NCBI GenBank assembly: GCA_040754475.1
Contig: JBFMCN010000089.1
Coordinates: 1-14,402, forward strand
Direction: 5' to 3'
Source of the DNA: JAJPHY01 sp040754475
GTDB lineage: Bacteria > Actinomycetota > UBA4738 > HRBIN12
Length of the DNA: 14,402 bases
How positions within the stretch are numbered: the stretch's first letter is position 1; the number at the start of each line of letters is the position of its first letter. The notes beneath the pieces are model-generated. The model was not told the DNA's origin, searched no databases, and saw only the letters and a program-made list of their open reading frames with translations. Position numbers and translations under genes: made by a program. Shown here piece after piece: positions 1 to 5,744 of this stretch.

Positions 1-181
1 GCGTTCGATGACGGTCACAGGGACCGTCGCCGACTGGGAGACGTGGACCGGCATGGCGTTCCCGGACAGCGCGCCATACGTGGTCCCTGGGGCCCTCGTC
101 CCCATTGTCATCGACCACGAACACGACGAGGGACGCTATGTCGAGCCGAACGTCTGGATGCGCCACCGCCTGGGCGGCTGA
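1..181 (+). CDS. C-terminal fragment of an unidentified protein (runs in from the left edge)
   Basis: Frame 2 is open from base 2 to a TGA at 179-181 and gives 59 residues that read like a compact folded protein end: tryptophan pairs (DWETWTGM), then FPDSAPYVVPGALVPIVID, and a finish of EPNVWMRHRLGG. Third codon positions are mostly G or C, as in the confirmed genes. The gene starts outside the window, so its N-terminal domains cannot be seen. I have a faint impression of a conserved actinobacterial C-terminal segment but cannot name the family, so no function is assigned. It converges on the lipoprotein gene, 46 bp away, and no obvious terminator is seen between them. Confidence 0.6.
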   Translation, partial: RSMTVTGTVADWETWTGMAFPDSAPYVVPGALVPIVIDHEHDEGRYVEPNVWMRHRLGG

Positions 182-227
182 CGCCCCTGACCTCCTATGT
201 CCTATCGAACAGCGCCTGACGCGCGGT

Positions 228-716
228 CTACGTGGTGCCTTCTTCGCTCGACTCGGCTCCGCACTGCTTGAATCCGTAGTCGGTCGCGAGCTGGGTTATC
301 TTCTCGTCGACGGTGTTGATCTCCATCAGAGCGGAGCTCATGCCCGTCACGTCTCCATCCTCGGCCGCCTGCTGCGCGGTGTCGAGAGCCCCAACCTCCT
401 GGTCGAGCCCCGCCGTGATCTGGTCCCACATGCCCTGGTCGGCCTCGGGTGGGTTCAGGTCCTTCAGTTGTGAGGTCATGTCCTCAAAGACGGAGAGGAG
501 CTCCCCCAGCTCGTCGGCCCACTGCGGCATGTTCTCCTCGGTGGGCATGCCGAGGTCTTGGCCGAGCGTCCCGATCTCTTCCATCGCGGTCTTGCAGATC
601 GCGTCGGCCTGTGTGATCAGCTCATCCTTGGTCAGGCGGCTCTCCTCGCTGCTGCACGCGGCGAGGACGAGCACCGCAAGGGCGACGGCGATCGATCGGA
701 CGAGTGGACTTCGCAT
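228..716 (-). CDS. Small secreted lipoprotein, function unknown
   Basis: A 162-residue protein with a lipoprotein signal: basic n-region (MRSPLVR), hydrophobic stretch at about residues 8-19, and lipobox LVLAAC with the acylated cysteine at residue 21. The mature part is acidic and helical. It has a cysteine at 41 in an ADAICK context and one at 152 in YGFKQCG; these two could form a disulfide on the outer face of the membrane. The ADAIC pattern near the mature N-terminus recurs in small actinobacterial lipoproteins of unknown role. The start is the ATG at 714-716, because a purine-rich GAGAGGAGAG ribosome site precedes it and the lipid signal begins there; an in-frame ATG 93 bp upstream would bury the signal peptide. 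It is divergent from the decarboxylase at 808, and a -10-like box and a palindrome lie between them. Confidence 0.85.
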   Translation of the reverse strand: MRSPLVRSIAVALAVLVLAACSSEESRLTKDELITQADAICKTAMEEIGTLGQDLGMPTEENMPQWADELGELLSVFEDMTSQLKDLNPPEADQGMWDQITAGLDQEVGALDTAQQAAEDGDVTGMSSALMEINTVDEKITQLATDYGFKQCGAESSEEGTT

Positions 717-742
717 CAGGCTCTCCTCTCTCCGGCCTGTCT

Positions 743-761
743 CTCGATCCGGCGGATCGAG
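743..761. promoter_or_regulatory. 19-bp perfect palindrome, candidate operator
   Basis: CTCGATCCG at 743-751 and CGGATCGAG at 753-761 are exact reverse complements around a single central base. It sits in the 91-bp region between the divergent lipoprotein and decarboxylase genes. It overlaps the predicted transcription start of the lipoprotein gene, just downstream of its -10-like box. That position suits a repressor operator. The binding protein is unknown. Confidence 0.5.
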
Positions 762-765
762 CATA
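760..765 (-). promoter_or_regulatory. -10-like box of the lipoprotein gene
   Basis: Read on the minus strand this is TATGCT, a good match to TANNNT, about 43 bp before the lipoprotein ATG. No convincing -35 hexamer lies 16-18 bp upstream. It touches the palindrome at 743-761, so occupation of the palindrome should interfere with initiation here. Confidence 0.4.
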
Positions 766-793
766 GTCGGCCGGCACCCCAGTCGGGGCCGTC

Positions 794-799
794 TAGGAT
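794..799 (+). promoter_or_regulatory. -10-like TAGGAT, leaderless start of decarboxylase 1
   Basis: TAGGAT is followed by 8 nt and then the ATG at 808. With a usual 6-7 nt gap from -10 to +1, transcription would begin at or within a few bases of the start codon. No Shine-Dalgarno or -35 box is evident. Confidence 0.45.
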
Positions 800-807
800 G
801 AGCAATC

Positions 808-2202
808 ATGTTCCCGCTGGATCCCTCTCCCGGGCAGATGCGAGAGATGGGCGAGGCCGCGCTTGCGTACGCGATCGACTTCCTCGCCAGGCGTCAGGCG
901 GCACCCGCGTCCGACTTCGAGGATGCCGAAGCGGTGGCCCACATGTTTCGGGAGATGCCCCCGGAGATCGGCGGTGAGTTCCCGCCGCTGCTGGAGCTGG
1001 TCGAGACGATGGCGCGCAAGGCCACCGACAACGCTGGCCCCGGCTTCCTCGCGTACATCCCCGGCGGGGGGCTGTTCGCCTCGTCGCTCGCGGACCTGCT
1101 GTCCACGACGATCGACCGCTACGCCAGCCTGTGGCAGGTGGCTCCAGTCGTGGCCCAGATCGAGGACAACGTCGTGCGCTGGCTCTGCGATCTGTTCGAC
1201 TACCCGCCGGAGTCTCGGGGTGTGCTCACCTCGGGGGGCTCGATGGCGAACTTCTCCGCGATCGTCACCGCGCGCAAGGCGAAGCTGCCGGAGGACTTCC
1301 TGTCCGGCACGCTGTACGTCAGCGATCAGGTCCACGCCTCGGTGACGAAGGCGGCGATGCTCGCCGGATTCCCGACGCGCAACGTGCGGAGCGTGCCCGT
1401 GACGCCGGAGCTTCGGCTCGACACGGGCGCGGCAAGTCAGATGATTGCCGAGGACCGTCGTGCGGGCATGAACCCGTTCGCGCTCGTCGCTTCGGCGGGA
1501 ACCACCAACACCGGGGCGGTCGACCCGATCGGCACGTGCGCCGAACTGTGCGCAGCCGAGGGGCTTTGGCTCCACGTCGACGCTGCATATGGGGGGTTCT
1601 TCCAGCTCACGGAGCGAGGGCGCGACCGGTTCCGCGGGATCGAGCGGGCGGATTCGATCACGCTCGATCCCCACAAAGGGATGTTCCTTCCTTACGGGAC
1701 CGGGGGCCTCGTCGTCCGCGAGGGTGGCAAGCTCCGCATGGCTCACCACGCCGGCGCGGCTGCGTACCTTCAGGATGTCGGGGAGGACAGCCACCTCCCC
1801 AACTTCGCTGAGTATTCGGCCGAGCTCTCGCGCGATTTCCGCGGCCTGCGCGTCTGGTTCCCGCTCAAGCTCCACGGGGTGTCGGCCTTCCGTGAGGCGC
1901 TGGACGAGAAGCTCGACCTCACGGAGGTGCTGTACGAGGGTCTGTGCGCCATCCCCGAGCTCGAGATGCCGTGGAAGCCCGATCTCACTGTCGTGCCCTT
2001 CCGGCTGCGGCGAGGCGACGACGCCGCGAACAGGCAGCTGCTCGAAGCCATCAACGCCTCGAAGCGGGTGTTTCTCTCGAGCACGGTGGTCGACGGCCGG
2101 TTCACCATCCGCGCATGCATCCTCGCGCATCGGACGCACCGCGATCGCATCGACGAATGCATCGACATCGTGGCAAGGGCGGTCGCCGACCTCGCCGGCT
2201 GA
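808..2202 (+). CDS. PLP-dependent group II amino acid decarboxylase (aromatic-L-amino-acid decarboxylase family), copy 1
   Basis: A 464-residue fold-type I PLP enzyme that should decarboxylate an amino acid to the amine in the cytoplasm. Visible landmarks are TSGGSMAN at 141-148 (phosphate-binding region), the ring-stacking histidine H176 in VSDQVHAS, aspartate D258 in HVDAAYGG, which pairs with the PLP nitrogen, and the Schiff-base lysine K290 in LDPHKGMFLPYGTG. Length is typical of the family. The Lys is followed by Gly, not the Trp usual in the family, and the following loop reads PYGTGG. The substrate cannot be read from sequence. A second, divergent family member lies at 5745. The start ATG is preceded by a TAGGAT box and no clear ribosome site. 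The gene is followed 78 bp later by the glycosylase gene, which has its own promoter-like box. Confidence 0.93.
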   Translation: MFPLDPSPGQMREMGEAALAYAIDFLARRQAAPASDFEDAEAVAHMFREMPPEIGGEFPPLLELVETMARKATDNAGPGFLAYIPGGGLFASSLADLLSTTIDRYASLWQVAPVVAQIEDNVVRWLCDLFDYPPESRGVLTSGGSMANFSAIVTARKAKLPEDFLSGTLYVSDQVHASVTKAAMLAGFPTRNVRSVPVTPELRLDTGAASQMIAEDRRAGMNPFALVASAGTTNTGAVDPIGTCAELCAAEGLWLHVDAAYGGFFQLTERGRDRFRGIERADSITLDPHKGMFLPYGTGGLVVREGGKLRMAHHAGAAAYLQDVGEDSHLPNFAEYSAELSRDFRGLRVWFPLKLHGVSAFREALDEKLDLTEVLYEGLCAIPELEMPWKPDLTVVPFRLRRGDDAANRQLLEAINASKRVFLSSTVVDGRFTIRACILAHRTHRDRIDECIDIVARAVADLAG

Positions 2203-2250
2203 ACCGGCTCGGAGGTCTCCCAGCCGACCGCCATGTCGACCGACCCGGCC

Positions 2251-2271
2251 TGCAGCCGCAACGCGGCTACA
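2251..2271. promoter_or_regulatory. Imperfect palindrome overlapping the glycosylase promoter
   Basis: AGCCGC (2254-2259) and GCGGCT (2263-2268) are exact reverse complements around AAC. The flanking TG/CA pairs extend the symmetry to 21 bp with one mismatch. The right arm runs into the -10-like box at 2268-2273, so this could be an operator, or a hairpin at the end of the upstream transcript. Confidence 0.35.
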
Positions 2272-2273
2272 GT
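2268..2273 (+). promoter_or_regulatory. -10-like TACAGT, leaderless start of the Fpg/Nei gene
   Basis: TACAGT is followed by 7 nt and the GTG at 2281. No Shine-Dalgarno precedes that GTG, which fits a leaderless transcript. Confidence 0.45.
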
Positions 2274-2280
2274 TGAGCCC

Positions 2281-3114
2281 GTGCCCGAGCTCCCCGAGGT
2301 CCAAGCGCTCGCCGAGAGAATGGACGCCGCTTTGCGCGGCTCCACGTTCGCGGGCGCCGATCCTCTCCAGTTCTCCTCGCTCAAGACGGTGACGCCTCGG
2401 GCATCCGAGCTTGCCGGACGGAAGGTGCGAGCTGTCGGCCGGCGGGGGAAGTACTTGGCGCTGGAGCTGGGCGGTCCGAGGATCCTCGTTCACCTGTCGC
2501 AGGGTGGGCGGGTGGACGTCGAGGACCCGCCGAAAGCGACGAAGCCGCGGGGCGCGGTCGTGCGGTTCCGCTTCGACCGGCCACCGTCGATCCTGGTCAA
2601 GGAGTTCGGCCGCGAGCGCAAGGCCGGCTGGTGGGTGCTCGCCGAGGGCGCGGACGGGCCCCTGGCGGTGCTCGGGCCGGAGCCGGGTTCGGCCGCGTTC
2701 GAGCGGTTCTTCCTGGAGAGCAACGACGCCAGGAGGGTTCACACGATCCTGCGAGATCAGCGGACCGTCGCCGGGATCGGACGCGGGTACGCCGACGACA
2801 TCCTGCACCTGGCGAAGCTCTCGCCGCACGTTTCGCTCAGCCGGCTGGATGACAGGCAGCGCCGCGCTCTCGTCGGCGCGGTCGGCCACGTCCTGGCCGA
2901 GGCCCTCGAGCTCGAGCGGCGTCGAACAGGGGGTCTGCCGACGAGGATCGGTGACCATTTCACGGTCCACGGCCGCCACGGGACGCCGTGTCCCTCTTGC
3001 GAAGGTGACCTGAGGCGCGTCTCGTACGAGTCCCACGAGGTCACCTACTGTCCGACCTGCCAGACCGGTGGGAAGGTGCTCGCCGACCGGCGGCTGTCCC
3101 GTCTGATCCGGTAG
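2281..3114 (+). CDS. Fpg/Nei-family DNA glycosylase with C-terminal zinc finger
   Basis: A 277-residue base-excision repair enzyme that should remove damaged bases and cut the abasic site by beta/delta elimination. The GTG at 2281 is chosen because it gives the obligatory N-terminal PELPEV, whose proline is the catalytic nucleophile and whose glutamate follows it; an ATG 48 bp upstream would block that chemistry. Also visible are the phosphate-binding lysine K57 (RRGKYLALEL), the H2TH region around GIGRGYADDILH (165-176), and a C4 zinc finger with cysteines 237, 240, 257 and 260 spaced C-x2-C-x16-C-x2-C. Compared with classical Fpg, the void-filling Met is Gln (Q74), the Phe after the paired arginines is replaced (RERKAGWW), and the zinc-finger Arg is His252. 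The ending CPTCQTGGKVLADRR resembles a recognised actinobacterial subfamily, so the substrate may not be 8-oxoguanine. Confidence 0.93.
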   Translation: MPELPEVQALAERMDAALRGSTFAGADPLQFSSLKTVTPRASELAGRKVRAVGRRGKYLALELGGPRILVHLSQGGRVDVEDPPKATKPRGAVVRFRFDRPPSILVKEFGRERKAGWWVLAEGADGPLAVLGPEPGSAAFERFFLESNDARRVHTILRDQRTVAGIGRGYADDILHLAKLSPHVSLSRLDDRQRRALVGAVGHVLAEALELERRRTGGLPTRIGDHFTVHGRHGTPCPSCEGDLRRVSYESHEVTYCPTCQTGGKVLADRRLSRLIR

Positions 3115-3170
3115 GTCAAGTGGGTCTCCTCAGCTCCCGCTGGAAGACGCCGACCTGGGCTGGGGTCCGG

Positions 3171-3176
3171 TAGCCT
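3171..3176 (+). promoter_or_regulatory. -10-like TAGCCT upstream of the deaminase start
   Basis: TAGCCT lies 9 nt before the ATG at 3186. The intervening GCCGGGGGC has no good Shine-Dalgarno match. This is the weakest and most widely spaced of the leaderless-type boxes. Confidence 0.35.
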
Positions 3177-3185
3177 GCCGGGGGC

Positions 3186-4196
3186 ATGGAGAGAGACCTC
3201 GCAGCGTTGCCGAAGGTGGATCTCCACATCCACCTGGAAGGTGCGATGCGCGCGAGCACCGTAGCCGATCTCGCTGCGCGTCACCGGGTGGAGCTTCCCG
3301 AAGGTCTGCGCGATGGACGCTACGAGTTCCGGGACTTCAGGCACTTCGTCGACGAGTGGATGGCAGGGCTTCGGTGCCTGCGGCGCCACGAGGACTTCCG
3401 CCGGATCGCCTACGAGCTCTGCGAGGACGAGGCGGCCGAGGGGGTGCGCTACGCGGAGGTCTCGTTCTCGCTCCCGGAGCATGGAAGCCGTCTCGGCGAC
3501 TGGGACTGGCCGGTACTCGCGGTGCTCGAGGGGTTCGCGGACGGCGAGAGGGACTTCGGGGTGCGCTGTCGCCCGTACGTCGATGTCGTCCGAGGACTGC
3601 CGATGGAGCTTTCGCGCCTGGCGATGGAGGCCGCAGTCCGCCACCGCGACGACGGCGTGATCGGAATAGGTCTCGGGGGAGACGAGCGATTCCCTCCGGA
3701 GGACTACGCGGGGATCTTCCGGCGCGCCCTGGAGAGCGGCCTGCGCTCGCTGCCTCACGCCGGCGAGACAGGCGGTCCGGCCTCGATCCGCGGCGCCCTG
3801 GATGCCCTCGGGGCCGACCGTATCGGCCACGGCATCCGGTGCCTGGAGGACCAGGCTCTCGTCGACGAGCTTCGCGAACGAGCGATCCCTCTGGAGGTGT
3901 GCCCGACCTCCAACGTCATGACGAAGGTCATCCGCTCGATCGCCGAGCACCCGCTGCCGAAGCTCCTTGGGGCCGGTCTTACGATCGCCTTGGGCTCCGA
4001 CGACCCGTCGATGTTCTCCTCTCAACTGGCGGGGGAGTACGAGTTGGCGCGTGAGGTCTTCGGCCTCACCGACGAGAAGCTGGCAGAGCTCGCCCGAACC
4101 GGCGTGCGAGCCTCGTTCGCGGAAGGGGCGACCAAGGCGGAGATGGAGCTCGCGATCGGCGATTGGCTGGGCGGCGAGGGAGAGGGGCGGTCGTGA
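3186..4196 (+). CDS. Adenosine deaminase family protein
   Basis: A 336-residue amidohydrolase-fold enzyme expected to hydrolyse an adenine-type amino group (adenosine to inosine, or a related nucleoside or base) using one zinc ion. The metal and catalytic set is complete: H14 and H16 in KVDLHIHLEG, H191 and catalytic E194 in PHAGETGG, H215 in RIGHGIRC, and D272/D273 in GSDDPSMF. EVCPTSN (237-243) is another family hallmark. The usual GxDLAGxE loop reads GIGLGGDE here (160-167), so the Asp is Gly. The SDDPxMF form of the last motif occurs in several actinobacterial deaminases, so adenine or aminodeoxyfutalosine deaminase activity cannot be excluded. It is transcribed from its own promoter-like box 71 bp after the glycosylase and converges on the next gene with a 21-bp gap. 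Confidence 0.9.
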   Translation: MERDLAALPKVDLHIHLEGAMRASTVADLAARHRVELPEGLRDGRYEFRDFRHFVDEWMAGLRCLRRHEDFRRIAYELCEDEAAEGVRYAEVSFSLPEHGSRLGDWDWPVLAVLEGFADGERDFGVRCRPYVDVVRGLPMELSRLAMEAAVRHRDDGVIGIGLGGDERFPPEDYAGIFRRALESGLRSLPHAGETGGPASIRGALDALGADRIGHGIRCLEDQALVDELRERAIPLEVCPTSNVMTKVIRSIAEHPLPKLLGAGLTIALGSDDPSMFSSQLAGEYELAREVFGLTDEKLAELARTGVRASFAEGATKAEMELAIGDWLGGEGEGRS

Positions 4197-4217
4197 CGCC
4201 CGCACGGAGGCTTCCGC

Positions 4218-5015
4218 CTAGCGACCACCGGAGAACGAGGGCAAGATGTAGCTCGGGCCGTCTCGATGGGCCTGGTGCGCCTCGGCGAGTTCCTCGAGCG
4301 CCGCCCGCGCCGCATCTGCACCCCAGCCGAACGCGTTCCCGAGCTCGAAGGGCCGAACGACCAGCATCGTGTCGAGGAATCGGCGGGTGGCACGCAGCCG
4401 TGAGGCGTGCGGGTCGCGCCGCTTCGGGATCGCGAACGCGCGGGCGGTGAGCTCTAGCACGGGTGTGGGCCAGCCCACCCCCTGGTCCTCCACCCCGTAG
4501 TGGGTGATGACCAGTTGGCGCCCAAGCTCGGTGAGGCACCGGTTGAATGCCTCGCCCGCCTTCCTGCCCTCGATGCCGAGCGCCTCGCGCAGAGCGGCGG
4601 TGGACTGCGGGCCGCTGCGGAACAGCATCCGCGCGATCCGGAGCGCGTTGCCGGAAAGCTTCGCGTCCTCGAAGTCGTCGGAGCGTCCCGATCGCGGGTG
4701 AAGGTCGGCCAGCAACCCGGGCGAGAGGAAGGACGGTCGACCGCGAAGGAATCTTGCGTACCAGGCCAGACCCCGGCGTGGCATCTCGTCCTTCCACGCC
4801 CAGAGGCGCTCCGCGTCGGGACCCCAGTCCCAGCCGAGATCCTCGATCGGCTGGTCGGTTGCGACTTCGAGGAGGGTCGGCAGCGAGACCCCCTTGTTCG
4901 GGAACAGGAGCGCGAACCCGACGTCCTCGACGAAAGCAGCAGCCCGCTCGGCGCTGCTGATCTTGCGCTTCGTATGCCACCAGCGGCGGGCGCGGGCCAC
5001 ACGCAGGTCGTCCAC
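4218..5015 (-). CDS. Winged-helix protein, possibly AlkZ-related (function unproven)
   Basis: A 265-residue protein beginning DDLRVARARRWWHTKRK, with a probable winged-helix segment around FEDAKLSGNALRIARMLF and following residues (about 115-175) and a C-terminal basic helix rich in Arg. The RRWW motif, the WGPDAERLWAWKDE and RGLAWYARFL segments and the overall layout resemble proteins annotated as AlkZ-related, winged-helix DNA-binding relatives of an interstrand-crosslink glycosylase. I cannot confirm any catalytic residue, so glycosylase activity is not claimed. The start is set at the GTG at 5013-5015 because a TAGGTT box lies 8 nt upstream; an in-frame ATG at 5060 would place that box inside the gene. 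It is divergent from the CGNR regulator gene and shares with it a 140-bp region containing a strong palindrome. Confidence 0.75.
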   Translation of the reverse strand: MDDLRVARARRWWHTKRKISSAERAAAFVEDVGFALLFPNKGVSLPTLLEVATDQPIEDLGWDWGPDAERLWAWKDEMPRRGLAWYARFLRGRPSFLSPGLLADLHPRSGRSDDFEDAKLSGNALRIARMLFRSGPQSTAALREALGIEGRKAGEAFNRCLTELGRQLVITHYGVEDQGVGWPTPVLELTARAFAIPKRRDPHASRLRATRRFLDTMLVVRPFELGNAFGWGADAARAALEELAEAHQAHRDGPSYILPSFSGGR

Positions 5016-5023
5016 GTCGACAG

Positions 5024-5029
5024 AACCTA
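5024..5029 (-). promoter_or_regulatory. -10-like TAGGTT, leaderless start of the winged-helix gene
   Basis: On the minus strand TAGGTT is followed by 8 nt and the GTG at 5015. This decides the start choice for that gene. No -35 match or Shine-Dalgarno is visible. Confidence 0.42.
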
Positions 5030-5093
5030 CCGCTTGGCGCAGACACCCACCATGATTCAAGAGCGCGGACCGGCAAATGTGAAGAAGGCGTTA

Positions 5094-5126
5094 ATCCATT
5101 AGGAAGACTCCGTCTGCCTAATGGAT
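5094..5126. promoter_or_regulatory. 33-bp near-perfect palindrome, candidate operator of the CGNR regulator
   Basis: ATCCATTAGG at 5094-5103 is exactly repeated in reverse complement as CCTAATGGAT at 5117-5126. An inner AGAC (5105-5108) pairs with GTCT (5112-5115). In total 14 of 16 symmetric positions match around base 5110. The segment is visibly more AT-rich than its surroundings. It lies between the divergent winged-helix and CGNR genes, 29 bp before the CGNR start, where the -35 region should be. This suits autoregulation by the CGNR protein, which is an inference. No terminator role is likely between divergent genes. Confidence 0.65.
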
Positions 5127-5144
5127 CTAGCTTGATATTCCGTT

Positions 5145-5150
5145 ATCGTA
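5145..5150 (+). promoter_or_regulatory. -10-like TATCGT before the CGNR gene
   Basis: TATCGT is followed by 5 nt and the GTG at 5156. Alternatively the ATG at 5150, which overlaps the box, could be the start. An AT-rich TTGATATTCCG stretch precedes it. The palindrome at 5094-5126 ends 18 bp upstream, covering the likely -35 position. Confidence 0.4.
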
Positions 5151-5155
5151 TGGCT

Positions 5156-5701
5156 GTGGAAGCCGCGATCTCTCTGGCGAACACTCTGAGCGAGGGGTCG
5201 GACCTGCTGCGGACCCCTGCGGACATGGCCGAATGGCTGGAGTCGGAGAGCCGTGTCCTGGGGCAGGCACCTCCTGAGGTCGCACTCCGAGTGTCGGAGT
5301 TCCGGATGCTGCGCGACGCCGTGCGCGGGCTCCTCGAGGCCGTCGTGTCGAGGCGGACACTCCAGGCGGAGGCCGTGGCGTTCGTGAACCGAGCGAGCGC
5401 CTCCCTTCCCGCCCATATCGAGCTGGATCTGGCTGATCCGGCACAGCCGAGGGTCGTGGACGTACTGCCCGCGGTGAATCCAGCAGCGCGAGTGCTTGCA
5501 CAGATCGCTCGCTCTGCCATCCGTCTCCTCGGCTCGGACGCGGCCGACGTCCTCCGCGTCTGCGCTGCGCCTCGGTGCGGGCGCTTCTTCAAGGCGGCGA
5601 GGCCGGACCGAGTCTGGTGCTCCTTGGCCTGCGGGAACCGCGCTCGCGTCGCCCGGCACGCGGCGCGCAGCCAAGGCCGGGAACGCTGGCCACGACCATG
5701 A
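5156..5701 (+). CDS. ABATE/CGNR zinc-finger transcriptional regulator-like protein
   Basis: A 181-residue protein with an N-terminal segment beginning EAAISLANTL, the start typical of the ABATE domain, and a C-terminal CGNR zinc finger. The finger has cysteines 136, 141, 155 and 159 in CAAPRCGRFF and WCSLACGNRARVARHAAR, with the diagnostic CGNR at 159-162 followed by a basic tail. Proteins of this architecture are common in actinobacteria and are thought to bind DNA, but few ligands or targets are known. The GTG at 5156 is preferred because a TATCGT box is suitably spaced; an in-frame ATG at 5150 would add two residues, and a TTG at 5132 is less likely. The gene is followed after 43 bp by decarboxylase 2, which has its own box. 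A 33-bp palindrome sits immediately upstream, so autoregulation is plausible. Confidence 0.88.
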   Translation: MEAAISLANTLSEGSDLLRTPADMAEWLESESRVLGQAPPEVALRVSEFRMLRDAVRGLLEAVVSRRTLQAEAVAFVNRASASLPAHIELDLADPAQPRVVDVLPAVNPAARVLAQIARSAIRLLGSDAADVLRVCAAPRCGRFFKAARPDRVWCSLACGNRARVARHAARSQGRERWPRP

Positions 5702-5732
5702 CCGATCGAGGGGCTCCGGCGAGGGCGTCTGC

Positions 5733-5738
5733 TAGATT
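5733..5738 (+). promoter_or_regulatory. -10-like TAGATT, leaderless start of decarboxylase 2
   Basis: TAGATT is followed by 6 nt (TCCGCC) and the GTG at 5745. The predicted +1 falls on the start codon itself. No -35 or Shine-Dalgarno is seen. Confidence 0.5.
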
Positions 5739-5744
5739 TCCGCC

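Noticed and set aside
2233..2280. An ATG start 48 bp upstream for the glycosylase
   Set aside because: Fpg/Nei chemistry needs the proline directly after the initiator Met, which only the GTG at 2281 provides.
793..3036. A 747-codon minus-strand open frame
   Set aside because: It lies wholly antisense to the decarboxylase and glycosylase genes, both supported by motifs. Its product is Arg/Gly/Pro/His-rich with no recognisable domain; long antisense frames are expected at this GC content.
3045..4205. A 386-codon minus-strand open frame
   Set aside because: Antisense shadow of the adenosine deaminase-family gene, which has all its zinc and catalytic motifs.
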